The position numbers and the translations under genes are program-made. From Legionellaceae bacterium UBA6148 (GTDB taxonomy: Bacteria; Pseudomonadota; Gammaproteobacteria; Legionellales; Legionellaceae), in assembly GCA_002423125.1 (NCBI GenBank), contig DIUW01000003.1:1-12647 (forward strand): DNA of 12,647 bases. Direction: 5' to 3'. How positions within the stretch are numbered: position 1 is the stretch's first letter; the number at the start of each line of letters is the position of its first letter. Positions 7,478-12,647 of this stretch are shown in pieces. The notes beneath the pieces are model-generated. The model was given only the letters and a program-made list of their open reading frames with translations, searched no databases and was not told the origin of the DNA.

Positions 7478-8014
7478 ATGTTTAAACTCATCAAACAATT
7501 CAGCATCATTGCGAGTACCTGCAGTCTTTTTGGCTGCGGCATGTATAATACTGCTGGATACCCACCACCACCCTACCAAGCCCAAGAAAACAACGGCACA
7601 CAACTTTATCCAGAAGGTTACGAAAATACTGGAAACTATGTTAATCACCCCACTCAAGAACACCCCGTGTCTGTTCCAGACTCATACCATGTCAGCGCGT
7701 CTCAACAGCCTGTAAAGCATCAAAACATGGATCACCAATGGGTCAGTGGTCAAAACGCTACGAGTTATACCATTGAAGTAGCGGATAGCGATAAGCCTGC
7801 CGCTGTTGCAAATACGCTACTTAAAGTACCTAAAAATGAGCGAATGGCAGAAATTAAGGTTCAACAAGGCGACAAAACATCCTATAAAGGCGTTTACGGG
7901 ACTTACCCAACTAAAGAAGCTGCAGAACAAGCTCGGCAAGCATTACCTGCCGATGTGCAATCCGCTGCTCAAGTAAAATCGTGGGGAAGCATACAGGAAA
8001 TATCGAAGGATTAA
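7478..8014 (+). CDS. SPOR-domain lipoprotein
   Basis: This is a 178-residue predicted lipoprotein. A short basic N-terminus and hydrophobic stretch end in the lipobox L17-F-G-C20, so Cys20 would be lipidated and the protein anchored in a membrane, probably the outer one. A Pro/Gln/Asn-rich linker follows (about 25-90). The C-terminal domain (about 96-172) has the beta-alpha-beta pattern of SPOR domains, which bind denuded septal peptidoglycan: SYTIEVADSD, then EIKVQQGDKTSYKGVYGTYP and KEAAEQARQALPADV, with a final strand. AAGGAG lies 7 nt before the ATG at 7478. An overlapping ATG at 7473 is out of frame. It is upstream of, and separately promoted from, metNIQ. A role in cell division or envelope remodelling is inferred from the domain. 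Confidence 0.8.
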   Translation: MFKLIKQFSIIASTCSLFGCGMYNTAGYPPPPYQAQENNGTQLYPEGYENTGNYVNHPTQEHPVSVPDSYHVSASQQPVKHQNMDHQWVSGQNATSYTIEVADSDKPAAVANTLLKVPKNERMAEIKVQQGDKTSYKGVYGTYPTKEAAEQARQALPADVQSAAQVKSWGSIQEISKD

Positions 8015-8022
8015 AGCCTTCC

Positions 8023-8042
8023 GTAGGACTTGTGTCTCCTAC
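8023..8042. promoter_or_regulatory. Inverted repeat overlapping the metN promoter -35
   Basis: GTAGGA (8023-8028) and TCCTAC (8037-8042) are perfect complements around 8 nt and embrace the -35 TTGTGT. It could be an operator for the metNIQ promoter or a small hairpin at the end of the lipoprotein transcript. Neither role can be settled from the sequence. Confidence 0.25.
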
Positions 8043-8057
8043 AAACTGATGTATAAT
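8030..8057 (+). promoter_or_regulatory. Promoter of the SAM-II leader and metNIQ
   Basis: TTGTGT (8030-8035), a 16-bp spacer and a perfect TATAAT (8052-8057) predict transcription starting around 8063-8065. That is where the riboswitch aptamer begins. The fit between promoter and aptamer edge supports both calls. Confidence 0.65.
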
Positions 8058-8062
8058 CACTC

Positions 8063-8146
8063 CATTGCGCCGATTTGAACCAACAGCTTGCGGGCGCTCA
8101 GTGAGATTACGTGTAATCTCACTGGAAATACGGCTAAAGCGGGTCA
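8063..8146 (+). ncRNA. SAM-II-type riboswitch with an extra hairpin
   Basis: The leader of metNIQ matches the SAM-II class, whose minimal form is a short P1 stem, a loop beginning GAUUU, and a 3' tail AAAU..GCUAAA..GGG folding back as a pseudoknot. Here P1 is GCGCC (8067-8071) with GGCGC (8093-8097). The loop is GATTTGAACC...GCTTGC. The tail is AAATACGGCTAAAGCGGGT (8126-8144). Pseudoknot pairs are ACC (8079-8081) with GGT (8142-8144), and GCTT (8086-8089) with AAGC (8137-8140). Between P1 and the tail sits an added 11-bp hairpin (8099-8109 with 8114-8124, loop CGTG). S-adenosylmethionine binding should lower expression of the methionine importer. The class is best known from Alphaproteobacteria. 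I matched it from memory of the class, without a covariance search. Confidence 0.8.
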
Positions 8147-8156
8147 CTATTCCATA

Positions 8157-8195
8157 CCCCCCCTCACCGTTCGCAAGCCTAACCTTACTGGGCTT
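8157..8195 (+). promoter_or_regulatory. Possible expression platform before metN
   Basis: Between the aptamer and the ATG are a C7 run (8157-8163) and a small hairpin, AAGCC (8175-8179) with GGCTT (8191-8195). The hairpin covers the only Shine-Dalgarno-like sequence, TGGG at 8189-8192. The C run could pair with GGG of the aptamer tail (8141-8143) or with the GGG near the start codon, giving a possible translational on/off switch. This is inference from pairing alone. Confidence 0.35.
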
Positions 8196-8200
8196 AGATC

Positions 8201-9226
8201 ATGATTGAACTTTCAGGATTAACAAAAACTTATGCAGGACAAGTCGCCCTTAACAATATCAATTTATTTGTTCAAGAAAGCGAAATATTTGGCATTATCG
8301 GAAAAAGCGGCGCCGGAAAATCAACGCTCCTGCGTTGTATCAATCTACTCGAGCGTCCAGATAACGGCAATGTATTTCTAGATGGCGAAGACATTACGAC
8401 GTTATCAACACGTGATTTACGTCGCGTGCGCCACAAAACGGCTATGATTTTTCAACAGTTCAATTTAATTAACACCAAAACAGTCTACGACAACATTGCA
8501 ATTCCCATGCGAATTCAAGGAATAGAAGAATCCTTAATCAAAATTAAAATTGATGAATTGCTCACATTTGTTGAATTAGATCATAAAGCCAATGCTTACC
8601 CAGCAGAGCTTAGCGGCGGACAAAAACAACGTGTCGCTATCGCGCGTGCGCTCAGTTGCTCCCCCAAGATTTTACTCTGTGACGAGGCCACATCAGCACT
8701 CGATCCAGAAACCACTTCGGCCATTTTAACGCTGCTGCAGCGAATTAATTCGCTTTACGGCATCACCATCGTATTGATTACACATGAGATGGATGTGATT
8801 AAGCGCATATGTCACCGATTGGCCGTTATAGAGGCCGGTGAAATTATAGAAACAGTTGCATTAGCAAGTGTGTTTAGGCAACGTGACAGTAAGGCCGGTC
8901 GCATGCTGTATCAACAACTTAGCCCACAAATTCCTCCGTGCTTGGCGAGTCGCATCACTACGGAGCAAAACGATAAGCCAATCTTGCGCTTGTTGTTTCA
9001 AGGCGAAGAAGCGACCGTTCCATTTATTAGCCAAACAAGCCGCGAACTCAATCTTGATATTAATATTTTGCTGGCCAATATTGACCGTTTAGATACATTA
9101 ACCTGTGGCGTACTTGTCGTTGAATTAACGGCTAATCTTGAGTTGCTGACCCATTTTATCAAACGCTGTGTCCAACATGGGCTCACAGTGGAAATTTTAG
9201 GATATGTTCATGACACTACTATATGA
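8201..9226 (+). CDS. metN: Methionine ABC importer ATP-binding protein
   Basis: MetN powers uptake of L- and D-methionine through MetI, with MetQ as binding lipoprotein. The 341 residues are full length. The nucleotide-binding domain has Walker A GKSGAGKST (34-42), Q-loop FQQFN (Q86), signature LSGGQKQR (137-144), Walker B ILLCDEATSALDP (D161-E162) and the H-loop histidine H195. The C-terminal NIL domain (about 262-341) binds methionine and trans-inhibits transport when cytoplasmic methionine is high. The ATG at 8201 gives the family-typical MIELSGLTKTY. Its ribosome-binding site is weak (TGGG, 8 nt away) and may be occluded by a hairpin. It is first in a three-gene operon behind a SAM-II-type leader and overlaps metI. 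Two layers of control are expected: SAM on synthesis, methionine on activity. Confidence 0.96.
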   Translation: MIELSGLTKTYAGQVALNNINLFVQESEIFGIIGKSGAGKSTLLRCINLLERPDNGNVFLDGEDITTLSTRDLRRVRHKTAMIFQQFNLINTKTVYDNIAIPMRIQGIEESLIKIKIDELLTFVELDHKANAYPAELSGGQKQRVAIARALSCSPKILLCDEATSALDPETTSAILTLLQRINSLYGITIVLITHEMDVIKRICHRLAVIEAGEIIETVALASVFRQRDSKAGRMLYQQLSPQIPPCLASRITTEQNDKPILRLLFQGEEATVPFISQTSRELNLDINILLANIDRLDTLTCGVLVVELTANLELLTHFIKRCVQHGLTVEILGYVHDTTI

Positions 9227-9848
9227 TTTAACTCTTGCGACCGGAGAAACACTGTACATGGTCATCGTCAGCACGCTATGCGCTATTATTCTAGGACTGC
9301 CGCTTGGCACGCTGCTATTTACCAGCGCTAAGGTAAAACCCCACACAACATTGAATCGATCGATTGCTGCGTTTATCAATATGACTCGATCGATTCCGTT
9401 TATCATCCTATTGGTCGCATTAATCCCTTTCACACGCCTCTTGATTGGGACATCGATTGGCATTTATGCTGCGATGGTACCATTAACACTGGGTGCAACT
9501 CCCTTTTTTGCTCGTCTTGTTGATAATGTTTACCAAGGATTACCCCAGGGGCTGATTGAAACAAGTCATTCAATGGGAGCGAATACTTGGCAAACCATCC
9601 GCTATATTTTATTGCCCGAGGCAACGCCAGCATTGATTCATGCAGTCACCGTAACAGCAATTACGTTGGTCAATTATTCAGCGATGGCGGGCACCGTTGG
9701 TGGCGGTGGCTTGGGTGATTTGGCCATTCGATATGGCTATCAACGATTTGATTTAAGCGTTATGATTGCGACAGTTTGTATTTTAGTGATCATTGTTCAG
9801 TTATTACAGATGCTGGGGGATCGTTTATCACGGCATTTTGCACATTAA
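9204..9848 (+). CDS. metI: Methionine ABC importer permease
   Basis: MetI forms the homodimeric transmembrane channel of the MetNIQ importer in the inner membrane. The 214 residues give about five hydrophobic helices, at roughly 15-40, 57-80, 84-106, 143-165 and 186-203. The EAA coupling motif contacting MetN is at 119-140 (ETSHSMGANTWQ then ILLPEA). The GGGGLGDLAIRYGYQRF region that follows is typical of the family. Two starts are possible. ATG 9204 gives MFMTLL and overlaps metN by 23 bp. ATG 9210 overlaps by 17 bp and has AGGA at a better distance (7 nt). I keep the longer form but regard 9210 as at least as likely. Translation is probably coupled to metN. Confidence 0.94.
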   Translation: MFMTLLYDLTLATGETLYMVIVSTLCAIILGLPLGTLLFTSAKVKPHTTLNRSIAAFINMTRSIPFIILLVALIPFTRLLIGTSIGIYAAMVPLTLGATPFFARLVDNVYQGLPQGLIETSHSMGANTWQTIRYILLPEATPALIHAVTVTAITLVNYSAMAGTVGGGGLGDLAIRYGYQRFDLSVMIATVCILVIIVQLLQMLGDRLSRHFAH

Positions 9849-9880
9849 TTCAAGTCAGGACACTCTACAGGAGAGTAAAC

Positions 9881-10660
9881 ATGCGTATTTTAGTATTACT
9901 ATCGATTTTAACCCTACTCACCGGATGTGGGCATAAAAATTCAACCAACACGCTTATCGTTGGTACTATTGCCGGTCCAGAAACAGAATTGGTTCAAGTT
10001 GCAGCGGATGTTGCGCATGATCGATACGGATTAACCGTCAAAATTGTCGAATTTAACGACTACAATTTACCCAATGCAGCATTAGAAGATGGAAGCCTCG
10101 ATGCCAATATCTATCAACATCTTCCCTACCTTCAGGCAGCAATTCAAGCTCATGGATACAACCTCGAAGTCATTGGTAAGACCTTTATTTATCCCACCGG
10201 GATTTACTCTAAAAAAATAAAATCCTTAAAAAAATTACCAAACCATGCCGTGATTGCAATTCCAAACGATCCCAGTAACGAAGCACGAGCCTTGCTCTTA
10301 CTGCAACACGCAGGTTTAATTACGCTAAAAACAAGCACAAACACGACGATGAGAGACATTACGAGCAACCCCAAAAAATTGCAACTCAAAGAATTAGATG
10401 CCGCTCAACTGCCTCGCGTTCTTGATGATGTCGATGCTGCCGTCATCAATACCACGTTTGCAATTCCAGCGGGGCTAACCCCCACTCGCGATGCGTTATA
10501 CACCGAGAAAAAAGACTCCCCTTATGCGAACCTTATTGTCATTCGACGCAACAGTAATAAAAAAGAACAACTACTCCTTTTTGTTAAAGCGCTGAATTCA
10601 GAAGAAGTCATTCACAAAGCACACGAATTATTTGGAGAGAATGCGACTCCAGCATGGTAG
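9881..10660 (+). CDS. metQ: Methionine-binding lipoprotein
   Basis: MetQ is the substrate-binding component of MetNIQ, tethered to the outer face of the inner membrane by a lipid. The 259-residue reading starts at ATG 9881, with AGGAG (9869-9873) 7 nt upstream. The lipobox L13-T-G-C16 ends the signal peptide. The mature protein has the NlpA/MetQ family landmarks: VGTIAGPETELVQVAADVA, then DGSLDANIYQHLPYL, GKTFIYPTGIYSKK, AIPNDPSNEARALLLLQ, and AAVINTTFAIPAG near the end. The gene lies 32 nt after metI. The frame also extends upstream to 9776 inside metI, but that reading would destroy the signal peptide. The stop codon TAG is formed by the first base of an inserted repeat element. The preinsertion stop would have been TAA, with the same last residue (Trp). 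Confidence 0.95.
   Translation: MRILVLLSILTLLTGCGHKNSTNTLIVGTIAGPETELVQVAADVAHDRYGLTVKIVEFNDYNLPNAALEDGSLDANIYQHLPYLQAAIQAHGYNLEVIGKTFIYPTGIYSKKIKSLKKLPNHAVIAIPNDPSNEARALLLLQHAGLITLKTSTNTTMRDITSNPKKLQLKELDAAQLPRVLDDVDAAVINTTFAIPAGLTPTRDALYTEKKDSPYANLIVIRRNSNKKEQLLLFVKALNSEEVIHKAHELFGENATPAW
10652..10659. repeat. Left copy of an 8-bp target-site duplication
   Basis: GCATGGTA at 10652-10659 is repeated exactly at 10788-10795, flanking the inverted-repeat element. One extra G (10660) lies between this copy and the left terminal repeat. It covers the last two codons of metQ plus TA of its stop. Confidence 0.6.
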
Positions 10661-10787
10661 CAGCAGTTCTCAATATGGAAATCATAATTTGAACAACATC
10701 ATTGTCTTCCCCGCGCAAGCGGGGAAGACAATACTGGGTTAAAAGCGATCCTTGTGTAATTTTTAAGCTCTATATTGAGAACTGCTG
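10660..10787. mobile_element. 128-bp MITE-like element inserted at the metQ stop codon
   Basis: Perfect 16-bp terminal inverted repeats begin CAGCAGTTCTC: left 10661-10676, right 10772-10787. They extend to 19 bp if a G-U pair is allowed. The element is flanked by the 8-bp direct repeat GCATGGTA. It has no coding capacity and contains a 14-bp perfect hairpin near its centre. Size, terminal repeats and target duplication are those of a miniature inverted-repeat transposable element mobilised in trans. The transposase family is not identifiable here. Eight-bp duplications occur in several IS families. Confidence 0.65.
10701..10732. repeat. Perfect 14-bp hairpin with GCAA tetraloop
   Basis: ATTGTCTTCCCCGC (10701-10714) and its exact complement (10719-10732) enclose GCAA, a stable GNRA tetraloop. 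It lies inside the MITE-like element and is much more GC-rich than its surroundings. No U tract follows in either direction, so it is more likely an mRNA 3'-end stabiliser or REP-like core than a simple terminator. It is the structure nearest to the metNIQ end. Confidence 0.6.
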
Positions 10788-10795
10788 GCATGGTA
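10788..10795. repeat. Right copy of an 8-bp target-site duplication
   Basis: GCATGGTA directly abuts the right terminal repeat of the element and is followed by AA. Deleting the element and one copy recreates GCA-TGG-TAA, the expected original end of metQ. Confidence 0.6.
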
Positions 10796-10803
10796 AATTT
10801 TAA

Positions 10804-10832
10804 TTACTTTTGTCGTTTTTTAGTGCTATAAT
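10804..10832 (+). promoter_or_regulatory. Extended -10 promoter of the downstream gene
   Basis: TGC-TATAAT (TATAAT at 10827-10832) is a textbook extended -10, with TTACTT (10804-10809) as a partial -35 at 17-bp spacing. It begins 9 bp outside the right target duplication, so the insertion did not remove it. A leader of about 70 nt precedes the start codon. Confidence 0.6.
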
Positions 10833-10879
10833 GAATATTATAAAATCTGATTAACCGTTTTTTAGTATCGAATATTAAT
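10814..10879. repeat. Imperfect direct repeat in the promoter/leader region
   Basis: CGTTTTTTAGT occurs at 10814-10824 and 10857-10867. Each copy is followed within a few bases by GAATATTA. One copy spans the promoter and the other lies in the leader. It could be a paired binding site or a local duplication. The AT-rich context lowers confidence. Confidence 0.35.
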
Positions 10880-10907
10880 ACATCATTTCTAGACTAGAGG
10901 AACTATC

Positions 10908-12257
10908 ATGCCAGAATCAAGCACCCCACCTGGTACACTTAAAGCAATATTAAATAGAAATTTGCCATCAGCTCCACTGACAAAAACGGCCGCTCAAGGA
11001 ATTCGTCGACTCTATTCTGAGAGCATCAAACTTGACAAAGAGAATAGGGAAAAAGGTCTGTTATGTGCCAATGCTGGCGAGGCATTCAAAAAAACGACCA
11101 AATATACCAAAACCCTTCTTGATGGCGTGACATTAGGAAAGGACGAAAAATTAAAACTCCCAAACGATACAGAAGAAGAGATCGCTAAAAAGATTGGAGA
11201 TACTAAACTTACGGATGACGCTATAAAAGAATTTAAAACTGCAATCGATGGTCGCAATACCGAAATTAAGAGTAATAACGTCAATCCCAAAGACTTAAAA
11301 GACCAACTGCAGAATCTCAAACTCACGTTATGCAAGACTATGGATAAAATCCATAAAAAGGAAGTGGACGCCTTAACCGCATTATTTAAAACTAACACCG
11401 AACTACAACAACAGCCCGCTACAACCCAAGACGCAATCATTGACGCACTTAAAAAATCTCAACAGGATCAACTCTCAAGTTTCAAAAAACAGGTCGATGC
11501 GGAATTAGTACGGTTGCACGCGCTGACCAATCAAGCAGAGGCAAGAATATTGTTGTGCTCCTTAATGGAAAAACATGGTCGAAATCGTGATTATTCTGAC
11601 AAACTTTTCAACGATATGATGGCACAACGTAACAAAGCAGGGATGCAAATTAGCAACATCTACAACGAAGGAGACCGATTTTCTGAGGCAGATTTTAAAG
11701 ACCTCCATGAAAATGGAAAAGGCTTCACCACTAAAACAGGTAAGAAAATAGAAATAAAGATATCTGGAGAATCGGGTGATAAACCCAACGAGATAAAAGT
11801 TGCCGGTTTATCGATTAAATCCGGCCTTTTTGGAGGAAAATTAACGTCCACTGATTTCTTAGAGATGGCTCTATTAGCAAAATCAATGGGCTGGAATACG
11901 ATAAAAATTCAAGTATACCATTCGGATCCCAAAAAAGCCCGAGAATTAGCCGCTGAGGCTTACATCGCGTGTATTAAAGCAGGTTACCCCCCAGAAAAAT
12001 TTGAGGTTTGTCTTGAAGATGACAAAGGGGTTTGGAAAAAACAAGACCCTGGTCAACTTGGCATTGATACAAAATCCATTGAGTCATTGTTAAGTCCTGA
12101 TGACAGGCTCGAAGATGAAGACAACTCTACTAGCAAGTTTAAAAAATTAGCTACGGAACAAAAAGCTACGGAACAAGAAAAGGCAGTTACCGTGACGGCT
12201 CGTGATCAACCCACTGCCCCAGCCGCTACTGTAACTGGTCGGCCAACGTCGAAGTAG
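10908..12257 (+). CDS. Candidate secreted effector with LPD7-like C-terminal module
   Basis: This is a 449-residue hydrophilic protein with no signal peptide or membrane segment. The N-terminal half is almost wholly helical and charged, with a probable coiled coil around 128-205 (KDQLQNLKLTLCKTMDKIHK, later DQLSSFKKQVDAELVRL). Residues about 312-370 (STDFLEMALLAKSMGWNTIK, then QVYHSDPKKARELAAEAYIA and AGYPPEKFEV) follow the LPD7 pattern: helix, GW-x-x-I-x-hydrophobic strand, Ala-rich helix, GYpP turn. The tail has an acidic cluster (LEDEDNS) and EQKATEQEKA, then a Pro/Thr-rich end, which resembles the Glu-rich signals of Dot/Icm substrates. AGAGGA precedes the ATG at 10908 by about 7 nt. It is monocistronic, with its own promoter, between repeat elements. 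Gene status is secure. LPD7 and effector roles are inference. Confidence 0.7.
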   Translation: MPESSTPPGTLKAILNRNLPSAPLTKTAAQGIRRLYSESIKLDKENREKGLLCANAGEAFKKTTKYTKTLLDGVTLGKDEKLKLPNDTEEEIAKKIGDTKLTDDAIKEFKTAIDGRNTEIKSNNVNPKDLKDQLQNLKLTLCKTMDKIHKKEVDALTALFKTNTELQQQPATTQDAIIDALKKSQQDQLSSFKKQVDAELVRLHALTNQAEARILLCSLMEKHGRNRDYSDKLFNDMMAQRNKAGMQISNIYNEGDRFSEADFKDLHENGKGFTTKTGKKIEIKISGESGDKPNEIKVAGLSIKSGLFGGKLTSTDFLEMALLAKSMGWNTIKIQVYHSDPKKARELAAEAYIACIKAGYPPEKFEVCLEDDKGVWKKQDPGQLGIDTKSIESLLSPDDRLEDEDNSTSKFKKLATEQKATEQEKAVTVTARDQPTAPAATVTGRPTSK

Positions 12258-12280
12258 TCAGTAAATTCCCCCATGAATCC

Positions 12281-12310
12281 CCTCATTTTATTTTCAGAAA
12301 AAAAATGAGG
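12281..12310 (+). terminator. AT-rich hairpin after the candidate effector gene
   Basis: CCTCATTTT (12281-12289) pairs perfectly with AAAATGAGG (12302-12310), 24 bp after the stop codon, around a 12-nt loop. It is followed by TTAATTGTAA, a poor U tract. Position favours a terminator, strength does not. Confidence 0.4.
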
Positions 12311-12335
12311 TTAATTGTAAATACTAATGTCAATC

Positions 12336-12415
12336 TCGTCATTGCGAACGCAGTGAAACAACCTAGGGTTCCGTGCTATGAACTCTGGGTTGCTTCACTG
12401 CGTTCGCAATGACGA
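12336..12415. repeat. Long palindromic repeat of the GTCATTGCGAAC type
   Basis: The left arm (12336-12371) and right arm (12380-12415) form a 36-bp stem with one A-C mismatch and two G-U pairs, around the 8-nt loop CGTGCTAT. The outer arm, CGTCATTGCGAACGCAGTGAA, has the look of a dispersed palindromic repeat seen in many unrelated bacterial genomes, including intracellular ones. That match is from memory. No target duplication is evident. Confidence 0.7.
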
Positions 12416-12434
12416 ATTTTTGTATAAACTCAAT

Positions 12435-12639
12435 TCCGCAGTTTTTGACTGTCGTCCCGGAATTTAGCAGGCCTTAACAAGCCTGCGAGCTTAGGTCTGC
12501 TTAATGTCCGGGATCCATTGTCGCCTTGGATGGGTGCCAAGCCAGGATCCCGGACATTAAGCGCGACTAAAGCTCGCAGGCTCGCCAAGTCGCACTAAAT
12601 TCCGGGACGACAATCACAGATGCCATCCAAAACTGCGGA
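12435..12639. repeat. Nested multi-arm palindrome at the window edge
   Basis: Four concentric inverted repeats are present: TCCGCAGTTTT (12435-12445 with 12629-12639), 18 bp at 12450-12467 with 12595-12612 (TGTCGTCCCGGAATTTAG), 13 bp at 12480-12492 with 12570-12582 (AGCCTGCGAGCTT), and 18 bp at 12499-12516 with 12545-12562 (GCTTAATGTCCGGGATCC). Each half also has its own local hairpin: GCAGGC (12467-12472) with GCCTGC (12481-12486), and GCGACT (12563-12568) with AGTCGC (12588-12593). No coding capacity is seen. It is probably a composite repeat element or several elements inserted into one another. Confidence 0.7.
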
Positions 12640-12647
12640 TCCAAGTA

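Noticed and set aside
7473..7715. Alternative gene starting at ATG 7473 inside the lipoprotein
   Set aside because: It is out of frame with the lipoprotein, which has the signal peptide, lipobox and SPOR domain. Its ribosome-binding site spacing is also worse.
8063..8146. SAM-I (S-box) or T-box leader for metNIQ
   Set aside because: There is no S-box AGAGGTGGAGGGA-type core and no T-box TGGNACC sequence. The elements present match SAM-II.
9776..9880. Longer metQ starting inside metI
   Set aside because: The in-frame extension would put 35 residues before the signal peptide. ATG 9881 has AGGAG at 7 nt and a proper lipoprotein signal.
10701..10732. CRISPR repeat
   Set aside because: The CCCCGC/GCGGGG core resembles a type I-E repeat hairpin, but there is one copy, no spacers and no cas genes. 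The unit lies inside an inverted-repeat element.
10796..10907. PmrA-type regulatory box before the candidate effector
   Set aside because: I looked for paired CTTAA-like direct repeats close to the -35 and found none. The repeat present is CGTTTTTTAGT.

Overview
The window reads as chromosomal DNA from an AT-rich gammaproteobacterium. The housekeeping genes look gammaproteobacterial. Three other things fit Legionellales (the Legionella/Coxiella side): a low-complexity helical protein ending in an acidic tail, decaying accessory genes, and dense palindromic repeats. The order-level placement is inference. No ribosomal RNA or strong phylogenetic marker is present.

Left part (1-2090), accessory and decaying. 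It holds the 3' end of an unrecognised gene on the plus strand (1-333), a small TPR-like protein on the minus strand (393-803), a short orphan coding remnant (837-932), and three consecutive minus-strand open stretches (991-2090). These three look like pieces of one larger gene broken by a frame change and an in-frame TGA, lying against the end of hemB.

Core block (2081-7263). mutS (mismatch recognition ATPase) and hemB (porphobilinogen synthase) form an overlapping minus-strand pair. Diverging from mutS is a two-tRNA unit, tRNA-Ala(GGC) then tRNA-Glu(TTC), behind a good sigma-70 promoter, with a hairpin between the tRNAs. dgt (HD-domain dNTP triphosphohydrolase) converges on the tRNAs.

Methionine block (7264-10660). 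A SPOR-domain lipoprotein follows a double-palindrome upstream region. Next come a TTGTGT/TATAAT promoter and a leader that matches the SAM-II riboswitch architecture (H-type pseudoknot) with an extra 11-bp hairpin, followed by metN-metI-metQ, the ABC importer for methionine. The whole uptake operon is therefore probably shut off by S-adenosylmethionine.

Right part (10660-12647), repeat-bounded cargo. A 128-bp MITE-like element with terminal inverted repeats and an 8-bp target duplication sits exactly at the metQ stop codon and rebuilds it. Then comes a single gene (10908-12257) with its own extended -10 promoter. It encodes a 449-residue helical protein with a C-terminal LPD7-like module and a Glu/Asp-rich tail, a candidate secreted effector. 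Beyond it lie a 36-bp-stem palindrome of the GTCATTGCGAAC type and a roughly 205-bp nested palindrome reaching the window edge.

The strongest candidates for something new are the modified SAM-II-type switch on metNIQ, the stop-codon-restoring MITE, and the LPD7-like candidate effector between repeats.
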